Assembly (NCBI GenBank): GCA_964552655.1
Contig: CAZKHG010000011.1
Span: 1-64,000 of the forward strand
DNA length: 64,000 nucleotides
Source of the DNA: CAZKHG01 sp964552655
GTDB lineage: Bacteria > Bacteroidota > Bacteroidia > Bacteroidales > Tenuifilaceae
Direction: 5' to 3'
Made by a program: the position numbers and the translations under genes
Notes under the pieces: generated by a model
Databases searched by the model: none
Told to the model about the DNA's origin: nothing
What the model saw: only the letters and a program-made list of their open reading frames with translations
Shown here: one piece after another, positions 1 to 7,240 of the stretch
Layout: every line of letters begins with the position of its first letter
Numbering within the stretch: the stretch's first letter is position 1

Positions 1-865
1 TATTTGCTAACAGGTTTGTAGTGTTAAAGCCCACCGGAACCGTTATTCCCGGGGCAAAGTAGTTGATTATCGGGATTAAAACCAGCCATGCCAGAAAAGA
101 ACCGGCAGCAATAATTGCAGTATATTGTAACCCGATAATATATCCCAACCCCATCACAGCAGCGCCCACATTCAGCTTAAAAACCAGTTTGGCTTTATCG
201 GCAATCTGCTCACCAATAGGTATCACCCTTGTGGTAACCACCTCACTCCACCACCCAAAGGTTGCAATGATGAAATCATAAATACCACCTACCAGCATGC
301 TGACTAGTAGCAGCTTGGCCTGTTTTCCACCTTTTTCTCCGGAAACCAGCACCTCTGTTGTTGCAGTAGCTTCGGGAAATGGAAGCTTCCCGTGCATATC
401 AGAAACAAAATACTTACGAAAAGGAATAAGGAACAGGATTCCTAAAACACCGCCCAGTAATGATGCTAAAAACACTTTGTAAAATTCGGCATCAAGATGT
501 AGAATGTAAAGTGCAGGTAACGTGAAAATTGCACCTGCAACAATAACACCTGAACTTGCACCAATGCTTTGAATAATTACGTTTTCACCCAGTGCTCCCT
601 TACGTTTAAAAACCGTAGAAAGGCCAACCGCAATTATAGCTATTGGAATGGCTGCCTCAAAAACCTGTCCTATCTTTAACCCAAGATAGGCAGCAGCAGC
701 CGAAAATAGAATTGCCATTAATAGGCCAATAGTAACCGACCAGATATTTACTTCTGGAACTTTTTTGGTTGGTGGTAAAATAGGCTGATATTCTTCACCT
801 TCTTTTAGTTCAGTGTAGGCGTTTTCGGGTAATCCCTTTATCTTTTCAATGGTTTCCTGTGACAT
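1..865 (-). CDS. OPT-family oligopeptide transporter, N-terminal part (cut by window edge)
   Basis: An integral membrane transporter of the OPT family, which moves oligopeptides or metal chelates across the inner membrane. Only the first 288 codons are visible; the C-terminal part, probably about half, lies left of the window. The ATG at 863-865 is the first usable start, since an ATG slightly upstream runs straight into TAA. After a short acidic cytoplasmic tail (SQETIEKIKGLPENAY) come several hydrophobic helices, including AAAAYLGLKIGQVFEAAIP and a Gly-rich stretch around ENVIIQSIGASSG, which are typical of bacterial OPT proteins. It is transcribed away from the metal efflux operon, with a shared AT-rich intergenic region of 234 bases. 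The family call is firm; the substrate cannot be told. Confidence 0.85.
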   Translation of the reverse strand, partial: MSQETIEKIKGLPENAYTELKEGEEYQPILPPTKKVPEVNIWSVTIGLLMAILFSAAAAYLGLKIGQVFEAAIPIAIIAVGLSTVFKRKGALGENVIIQSIGASSGVIVAGAIFTLPALYILHLDAEFYKVFLASLLGGVLGILFLIPFRKYFVSDMHGKLPFPEATATTEVLVSGEKGGKQAKLLLVSMLVGGIYDFIIATFGWWSEVVTTRVIPIGEQIADKAKLVFKLNVGAAVMGLGYIIGLQYTAIIAAGSFLAWLVLIPIINYFAPGITVPVGFNTTNLLAN

Positions 866-999
866 ATTTACATGATATTTAGGGTAAGTGATACCCAAAA
901 ATAGAAAAAAAGTGAAAGGTTAAGGTATCATTTGAGATTTTATTGTTATGGATTAAAACAACAAATACTTAAACACGTTTAAAGAAAATAATTAAATAA

Positions 1000-1022
1000 T
1001 TATATATCAATGAGATATATAA
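1000..1022. repeat. AT-rich inverted repeat in divergent intergenic region
   Basis: TTATATATC and GATATATAA form a perfect 9-base dyad with a 5-base centre. It lies between the divergent OPT transporter and metal efflux genes, about 80 bases before the start at 1100. It could be a regulator site, but the region is so AT-rich that chance is a real alternative. Confidence 0.35.
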
Positions 1023-1099
1023 TAATTTAAGTTAATTTTAAACCTGATTTTCGGGCAAAAGTCTATTTATATAGAAATTTATTATTTACTTTGCCTTTG

Positions 1100-1414
1100 A
1101 TGAAGTATATAGCAATACTAATAAGTGGTTATGTTTTGTACATGGTTTCTTTGCCATGTGCCGATGAAATTGTACATCACAATATATTTCGCCTTGAACA
1201 ATCATCACCCCAGGGGAAACCCTGTGCCGATAATGATTTGGATGGTTGTAGCCCGTTTTGTGTGTGTGCATGTTGTGGAGTTATTGTTGATCCTGTAGTT
1301 GATCAGATAGCTTTTCAACCCTATTATTTTATCCAATCGGAATATTTTATTCTAAATACTGATTTCACCTCAGACTATTTCAATTTTTTCTGGCAACCGC
1401 CTAAAATAGCCTAA
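1100..1414 (+). CDS. Small Cys-rich exported protein heading metal efflux operon (DUF6660-like)
   Basis: A protein of 104 residues, read from the ATG at 1100; a TTG nine bases upstream is in frame but less likely. Residues 3-19 are hydrophobic and look like a signal peptide or membrane anchor. The mature part has a dense cysteine cluster (C42, C50, C54, C56, C58, C59) inside CADNDLDGCSPFCVCACCG, preceded by two adjacent histidines. Small proteins of this kind, which I associate with DUF6660, are found just upstream of CusA/CzcA pumps in Bacteroidota. The RND pump follows after 80 bases on the same strand. Periplasmic metal binding is inferred from cysteine content and context. Between G1093 of a TACTTTG box (1087-1093) and the ATG there are only six bases, so the mRNA may have almost no leader. 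Confidence 0.7.
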   Translation: MKYIAILISGYVLYMVSLPCADEIVHHNIFRLEQSSPQGKPCADNDLDGCSPFCVCACCGVIVDPVVDQIAFQPYYFIQSEYFILNTDFTSDYFNFFWQPPKIA

Positions 1415-1494
1415 TCCATCATAATTTACTTTCCATCTTTTGATAACTTCTGGATAAGAAGTTGTTATTTAATTTTAACTAATCTTTTTTGATA

Positions 1495-4400
1495 ATGATA
1501 GAAAGAATAATCAAATTTTCGATTAAGAATAAATTTGTAATCGGGCTATTCGTTATTGCACTTATAGGTTGGAGTTCATACTCGTTAACACGTTTGCCTA
1601 TAGATGCAATCCCAGATATAACCAATAATCAGGTACAAATTATATCAATGGCACCTTCTTTGGCTGTGCAGGAGGTTGAAAGTTTTATAACTGCGCCAAT
1701 TGAAGTTGCAGTGGCTAATATTCCTGATATAGAAGAACTTCGTTCCATATCACGCCTAGGTTTATCAGTTGTTACGGTGGTATTCAAGGAGAACGTTGAT
1801 CTTTACTGGGCCAGACAGCAATTAACAGAGCGACTTAAAGAAGCCGAGGAAGAAATACCTTCAGGGTTGGCTAAAATTGAACTGGCGCCTATATCTTCTG
1901 GTTTAGGTGAGATTTACCAGTATCGTTTAGCAGTCGAGAAGGGTTTGGAAAAAAAATTCACACCCATGGAGCTTCGTACCATTCAGGATTGGGTTGTACG
2001 GCGCGAAATGCTGGGCACGCCTGGCGTGGCTGATATTAATAGTTATGGGGGTTATGTGATGCAATACGAAGTTGCAGTAAATCCTGATCGTCTTAGAGCC
2101 ATGAATCTTACCCTCAATGATATTTTTGATGCCCTGGAAAGAAATAACGAAAACACCGGCAGCGCTTATATTGATAAAAATCCCACTGCTTATTTTATTC
2201 GGGGGATAGGATTGGTAAAAGGCATTGAGGATATTGAAAGAATATCGGTTAGAACTAATGATTCCGGTATCCCTGTCCTTATCCGTGATGTGGCAACAGT
2301 AAGGAAAGGGAATGCTACCCGTTATGGTGCTTTTGTAGTTGATACCTCTGAGGCGGTTGGAGGCGTAGTAATGATGCTCAAAGGTTCAAATGCCCATGAA
2401 GTAATTGATAATGTTCAGCTTCGAATCCAGTCTATTCAGAAATCGTTACCCAAAGGGGTGAGAATAGAACCTTACCTTAATCGTTCCGATCTTGTTGGAA
2501 GGGCAATAGGTACGGTTGCTGAAAATCTTATTATTGGTGCGCTGATTGTAATTTTTATACTGGTCCTACTGCTTGGGAATTTGCGTGCCGGGTTAATTGT
2601 TGCCTCAGTAATTCCGCTTGCTATGCTATTTGCCATATCTATGATGTATCTGTTTGGGGTTTCAGGCAACCTGATGAGCCTTGGAGCAATTGACTTTGGG
2701 CTTATTGTTGACGGTGCTGTGATTATTGTTGAAAGCGTGGTTCATCGGATATTTGTGAGTAAACACCATCATCAAGGGGTTGAAAGACTTACCCAGGACC
2801 AAATGGATGAGAATGTGTTTGAGTCTGCTAAAAGGATGATGAGTTCAGCAACTTTTGGCCAAATTATTATCCTTATTGTTTACCTCCCGATAATGGCATT
2901 GGTTGGTATTGAGGGTAAAATGTTTCGGCCTATGGCGCAGGTGGTGGCCTTTGCTCTCCTTGGGGCAACAGTTCTATCGTTAACTTACGTCCCAATGGCA
3001 TCGGCATTGTTTTTAAGTAAGAAAACTGCACACAGGCATAACTTTTCCGATCGGCTAATGGGATGGTTTCAGAAAGCATTCAATCCAATTATTTATTTTG
3101 CATTAAAGCAAAAATTACTGGTTTCATTCTCAATTATCATGCTTTTTATTTTCAGCTTATTCATTTTCACGAGGTTGGGAGGTGAATTTATTCCCCAGCT
3201 GGAAGAGGGCGATCTGGCCGCAGGGGTAATGACACTTCAGGGTGGTTCTCTATCTAACACCATCAATATGGTGGAAAAGGCTAATAAAATTCTGCTTGAA
3301 AACTTTCCGGAAGTAAAACACGCGGTTTGTAAAATTGGTGCCGGCGAGATTCCAACTGATCCTACACCTATGGAAACTGGTGACTATATTATAACTCTCA
3401 AACCAAAAGCTGAATGGACATCTGCCAGAACCCGTGAAGAACTTGTTGCGAAAATGGAGGAGAAACTGGTGGTACTTGCTGGGGTTAAATTTGAATTTCA
3501 ACAGCCTATTCAAATGAGATTCAATGAGTTGATGACAGGATCTAAGCAGGACGTAGCCGTTAAACTTTTTGGAGATGACCTGAATACACTAGCCGCAAAA
3601 GCGACGGAGGTTGAACGGCTTCTTCAGGAAATTGATGGTGTTGAAAATATCAACGTTGAAAAGGTCACTGGTTTGGCGCAGGTACAGGTTGAATTTAACC
3701 GCAACAGACTGGCACAATACGGTTTAACCATTCAGGATGTAAATCGTGTATTGCGAGCTGCTTTTGCAGGTAGTGAGGCTGGCGTGGTTTATGATGAGGA
3801 AAAACGTTTCGGTTTGGTGGTCCGGCTCGATAACGATTACAGGAAAAGCCTGGATGATGTTAAGAATCTTTCTGTTGAGCTTCCCATTGGCGGGCAAATT
3901 CCACTTGAACAACTGGCTGAAATTCAGATTAAATCCGGACCTGCCCAGGTTTCCCGTGAAAATACAAAACGACGTATTACAATCGGCTTTAATGTAAGAA
4001 GCAGGGATGTACAGAGTGTAATTAATGAGGTTTCTGGTAAAATTGACCAAAGAGTTGATCTTCCTACTGGCTATTATATAAGTTATGGAGGTCAATTCCA
4101 AAATCTTGAAGCAGCCAAAGCACGTCTGGCAATTGCAGTACCTGTAGCTTTGCTTTTAATCCTTGTGCTTCTCTACTTTACGTTTCACTCAATAAAACAA
4201 ACTCTGTTAATTTACACTGCTGTTCCAATGGCTGCAATTGGGGGAATTTTTGCACTTTGGTTCAGGGGAATGAATTTTTCAATCTCAGCCGGTGTTGGGT
4301 TTATTGCCTTATTTGGAGTTGCAGTACTAAATGGTATTGTCCTGATTTCAGAATTTAACAGGTTGGAGAAAGAGGGCTATGTTGATATTACCCAACGTGT

Positions 4401-5886
4401 GTTAAAAGGGCTCCAGACCCGGTTGCGCCCTGTAATAATGACTGCTGCCGTAGCATCACTGGGGTTTCTACCAATGGCAATATCAACATCGGCGGGGGCA
4501 GAAGTTCAGAAACCTTTAGCCACAGTGGTAATTGGCGGTTTAATTTCTGCAACTTTTCTAACCTTGGTTATCCTGCCTGTATTCTACATCTTTTTTTCTA
4601 CTCATTCGTTCAGGGCCTTTTTTAGGTTCAAATCATTCAAAAAAACATCAATTTTACTGGTTATATTAATTGGGTCCTCTCTACCAAATTTGCTTCAAGC
4701 CCAACAGATCAGAAAAATCAACCTGAAACAGGCTGTTCAAATTGCCCTGGATAGTAATCTAAACCTGAAATCTTCGGTTTATTCAGTTGAAATTCAAAAA
4801 GCCTTAAAGGGTTCTTCATGGGATCTGCCGAAAACATCCATTGAAGGACAGTTTGGCCAGTTCAATTCATTCACAAATGATAATAGCTTTACAATCAGTC
4901 AAAAATTTGCTTTCCCATCTGTTTATATCAACCAAAACAGGTTGGCTCAAGCCAATATAAAATCCAGCGAATTACAGTTTAAAGCAATTGAACTTGAGAT
5001 AACAACCCAGGTGAAACAAATTTACTGGCAGCTGGTTTATCTTCAATCAAAGTATAGATTGCTGAGATATCAGGACAGCCTTTATACGGGTTTTTTCAGG
5101 GCTGCTGAACTCCGTGCTAAAACCGGAGAGACAAATCAACTTGAAATGATTACTGCTAGGTCTCAAAGTCTTGAAGCCAGGAATCAGCTAAACATGGCTC
5201 AATCAGATATCAATATTTATTTGAATAAGCTGAATACTTTATTGAACTCCCGTTTGAACTATAGTGTTGAAGATTCAATTCTACATCGCATTCATTACCT
5301 TCCATTTTCTGATAGTTCAGTTCTTACCTTTAATCCCTCCGTTGATTATTTTAACCAACAGGTTGAGGTTGCTAATTTTGAAAAAAGGGTTGAACGAAGC
5401 AGGCTTTTGCCAGACATCAGCATTGGCTATTTTAGTCAAACTATGCAAGGAGTTCAGGAGGTTGATGGTATTCCCCGTGTATTTGGGGCCAGCGATCGTT
5501 TTGTTGGTTATCAGGTGGGCGTTGAAATTCCCCTTTGGTTTCTGCCTTACACATCCAAGGTAAAAACTGCTAAACTCAAAGAAAAACAAGCTTTTGCCAA
5601 TGCTGAATCCTATTCTAATGCAATGGCTGGTAATTATCGTGAGCTTATGGAGGAACTAACCAAATTCTCCAGGAGTCTGGATTTTTACGAAAAACAGGCA
5701 TTGAATGAATCCAACCTAATAATTGAGCAAACCATGCGCAGCTATAAAGCAGGGGTGTTGGATTATCTGGAATACATTATTAGCCTGAATAAAGCACTTG
5801 AAATAAAACATAATTATCTTGATGCTTTAAACAGCTACAACCAAACAATCATATCAATTGAATTTGTAACAGGTAAAATATTTTAA
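1495..5886 (+). CDS. HME-RND heavy-metal efflux pump fused to TolC-like outer membrane channel
   Basis: A 1463-residue fusion. Residues 1 to about 1045 are a complete CusA/CzcA-type inner-membrane RND proton antiporter. Visible signs are the N-terminal helix followed by RLPIDAIPDITNNQVQI, the TM4 motif DFGLIVDGAVIIVES with its essential acidic residue, and the CzcA-like porter segment RFNELMTGSKQDVAVK. This resembles divalent-cation pumps (Co/Zn/Cd) more than the CusA copper pumps. After a basic stretch, a hydrophobic segment (1051-1069) ending LLQA-QQ looks like the signal peptide of the second part. Residues from about 1070 on are a TolC-family outer membrane factor with long helices and two duplicated halves. 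The ATG at 1495 was chosen over the TTG at 1489. The adaptor gene follows six bases after the stop. Such fusions are known in Bacteroidota. Confidence 0.92.
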   Translation: MIERIIKFSIKNKFVIGLFVIALIGWSSYSLTRLPIDAIPDITNNQVQIISMAPSLAVQEVESFITAPIEVAVANIPDIEELRSISRLGLSVVTVVFKENVDLYWARQQLTERLKEAEEEIPSGLAKIELAPISSGLGEIYQYRLAVEKGLEKKFTPMELRTIQDWVVRREMLGTPGVADINSYGGYVMQYEVAVNPDRLRAMNLTLNDIFDALERNNENTGSAYIDKNPTAYFIRGIGLVKGIEDIERISVRTNDSGIPVLIRDVATVRKGNATRYGAFVVDTSEAVGGVVMMLKGSNAHEVIDNVQLRIQSIQKSLPKGVRIEPYLNRSDLVGRAIGTVAENLIIGALIVIFILVLLLGNLRAGLIVASVIPLAMLFAISMMYLFGVSGNLMSLGAIDFGLIVDGAVIIVESVVHRIFVSKHHHQGVERLTQDQMDENVFESAKRMMSSATFGQIIILIVYLPIMALVGIEGKMFRPMAQVVAFALLGATVLSLTYVPMASALFLSKKTAHRHNFSDRLMGWFQKAFNPIIYFALKQKLLVSFSIIMLFIFSLFIFTRLGGEFIPQLEEGDLAAGVMTLQGGSLSNTINMVEKANKILLENFPEVKHAVCKIGAGEIPTDPTPMETGDYIITLKPKAEWTSARTREELVAKMEEKLVVLAGVKFEFQQPIQMRFNELMTGSKQDVAVKLFGDDLNTLAAKATEVERLLQEIDGVENINVEKVTGLAQVQVEFNRNRLAQYGLTIQDVNRVLRAAFAGSEAGVVYDEEKRFGLVVRLDNDYRKSLDDVKNLSVELPIGGQIPLEQLAEIQIKSGPAQVSRENTKRRITIGFNVRSRDVQSVINEVSGKIDQRVDLPTGYYISYGGQFQNLEAAKARLAIAVPVALLLILVLLYFTFHSIKQTLLIYTAVPMAAIGGIFALWFRGMNFSISAGVGFIALFGVAVLNGIVLISEFNRLEKEGYVDITQRVLKGLQTRLRPVIMTAAVASLGFLPMAISTSAGAEVQKPLATVVIGGLISATFLTLVILPVFYIFFSTHSFRAFFRFKSFKKTSILLVILIGSSLPNLLQAQQIRKINLKQAVQIALDSNLNLKSSVYSVEIQKALKGSSWDLPKTSIEGQFGQFNSFTNDNSFTISQKFAFPSVYINQNRLAQANIKSSELQFKAIELEITTQVKQIYWQLVYLQSKYRLLRYQDSLYTGFFRAAELRAKTGETNQLEMITARSQSLEARNQLNMAQSDINIYLNKLNTLLNSRLNYSVEDSILHRIHYLPFSDSSVLTFNPSVDYFNQQVEVANFEKRVERSRLLPDISIGYFSQTMQGVQEVDGIPRVFGASDRFVGYQVGVEIPLWFLPYTSKVKTAKLKEKQAFANAESYSNAMAGNYRELMEELTKFSRSLDFYEKQALNESNLIIEQTMRSYKAGVLDYLEYIISLNKALEIKHNYLDALNSYNQTIISIEFVTGKIF

Positions 5887-5892
5887 CACATA

Positions 5893-7083
5893 ATGAATAT
5901 GTCAAAATATAAGTTTAATTCATTTATACTAATTTCAATATTACTACTGGCATTATTTGCGTGCAGTAGGGATAAAAATACTGCAATTGAATCGGGGGAA
6001 ACCGAAGTTCTCCCTGAGGATATTGTTGAACTTCGGGCTGATCAGGCAGAACTCGCTGGGATTAAAATCGGTTATGTTGAGAACAGAACAATCAGTGGAA
6101 CTCTTAAGGCTAACGGTATTGTCACGGTTGCTCCTCAGAATTATGCTTCAGTTTGCATCCCTATGGGCGGGTTTGTTATAAGCACTAATTTGGTCCCTGG
6201 TAATTCTGTAACCAAAGGGCAAACCCTGGCCGTTGTTGAAAATCAGGATTTCATAGATATTCAGCAAAGTTTTATTGAGGCTAAAAGCAAGTTCGAATTT
6301 GCTGAAGCGGAGTACAAACGCCATAATGAACTTTTTAAAAACGATGTTTACTCTCAGCAAAATGTCCAGGAGGTAACTGCTAATTACCTGAGCCTAAAGG
6401 CACAGGTAAAAGCTTATGAACAGAAGCTCTCCTTGATTGGCATCAATCCGGATAATTTTCATGTTGAAGATATAACCAGGGCTGTAAATGTTATTTCTCC
6501 GATTTCCGGGTACCTTAAATCCGTCCATATGAATATCGGTAAATATGTTACCCCATCTGATATCCTGTTCGAAATTGTGAATACAGATAAGCTTTTATTG
6601 GAACTCTCGTTATTTGAAAAGGATGCCAACCTCGTAAAACCGGGTCAGAAAATCCGATTTTATATTAATGATGAAACCGAACAACATGATGCTGTGATTG
6701 ACCAGACAGGTAAATCAATTGGGGCAGATAAAACTTTTAAGGTATTTGCTTCTGTGTTGGGCCATTGTGCAAATGTAATCCCCGGAATGTATGTAAAAGC
6801 AGTTATTCAAACATCAGAAATCAAAACTACTGTAATTCCCTCCGATGCAATTGTGAACTTTGATGACAAGGATTACATATTTGTATTCGAAAAAGAAAAA
6901 GAGGAGGATGGCAAGCCCTTTACTGAATATCGGATGATTGAAGTGCAGAAGGGGGTTGCCGAAGACGGTTTTACTGAGGTATTGTTTCCGGCCGGATTTG
7001 ATGTGATCAATAGCAAAGTGGTGGTAAAAGGCGCCTACAACTTGCTTTCGGCAAAGAAGAATGCAGGGGAGATGGCCTGCTGA
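5893..7083 (+). CDS. RND efflux periplasmic adaptor (CusB/CzcB type), lipoprotein
   Basis: The membrane fusion protein that bridges the RND pump and the outer membrane channel in the periplasm. The N-terminus has a hydrophobic signal ending LLLALFAC at about residue 24, a lipobox, so the mature protein should be lipid-anchored. Next come a barrel-sandwich half-motif (NYASVCIPMGGFV...PGNSVTKGQTLA), an alpha-helical hairpin (about residues 115-190) with QQSFIEAKSKFEFAEAEY, the returning lipoyl half (ISPISGYLKSVHMNIGKYV), a beta-barrel and a membrane-proximal domain (VIPSDAIV). Length, 396 residues, is normal. It starts six bases after the pump stop and is the last gene before a terminator. Two ATG codons (5893 and 5899) are equally possible starts. 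It ends in MAC, a Cys of unknown relevance. Confidence 0.92.
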   Translation: MNMSKYKFNSFILISILLLALFACSRDKNTAIESGETEVLPEDIVELRADQAELAGIKIGYVENRTISGTLKANGIVTVAPQNYASVCIPMGGFVISTNLVPGNSVTKGQTLAVVENQDFIDIQQSFIEAKSKFEFAEAEYKRHNELFKNDVYSQQNVQEVTANYLSLKAQVKAYEQKLSLIGINPDNFHVEDITRAVNVISPISGYLKSVHMNIGKYVTPSDILFEIVNTDKLLLELSLFEKDANLVKPGQKIRFYINDETEQHDAVIDQTGKSIGADKTFKVFASVLGHCANVIPGMYVKAVIQTSEIKTTVIPSDAIVNFDDKDYIFVFEKEKEEDGKPFTEYRMIEVQKGVAEDGFTEVLFPAGFDVINSKVVVKGAYNLLSAKKNAGEMAC

Positions 7084-7120
7084 TAAGAAAGTAATCATAT
7101 ACTAAAGTTTCACTGAGTTT

Positions 7121-7152
7121 ACCTCATGTTTTTTTAAGCATGAGGTTTTTTC
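7121..7152 (+). terminator. Intrinsic terminator of metal efflux operon
   Basis: ACCTCATG and CATGAGGT form a perfect 8-base stem around a T-rich loop and are followed by a run of T. It lies 38 bases after the adaptor stop codon. Confidence 0.85.
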
Positions 7153-7193
7153 TTAATTTGTACTAAAAATATTTCTGAATTATATAAAAATCA

Positions 7194-7201
7194 TAATTTT
7201 G
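7194..7201 (+). promoter_or_regulatory. Bacteroidota -7 promoter element for M16 peptidase
   Basis: TAATTTTG matches TAnnTTTG exactly and lies 39 bases before the chosen ATG at 7241. No clear TTG is seen at -33. It directly follows the terminator of the efflux operon, as expected for a new transcription unit. Confidence 0.4.
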
Positions 7202-7240
7202 ATAATTATCTCTAAGTTTAACCTAAAAAATAATTCTGAA

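Noticed and set aside
63..482. Two open frames on the plus strand opposite the OPT gene
   Set aside because: They are antisense to a clear membrane protein gene and show no family features of their own.
3724..4101. Minus-strand open frame of 125 codons inside the RND gene
   Set aside because: Lies fully within a well-recognised coding sequence; no motif, no upstream signals.
7199..7240. TTG start for the M16 peptidase
   Set aside because: It would put 14 residues in front of a good signal peptide and overlaps the -7 box.
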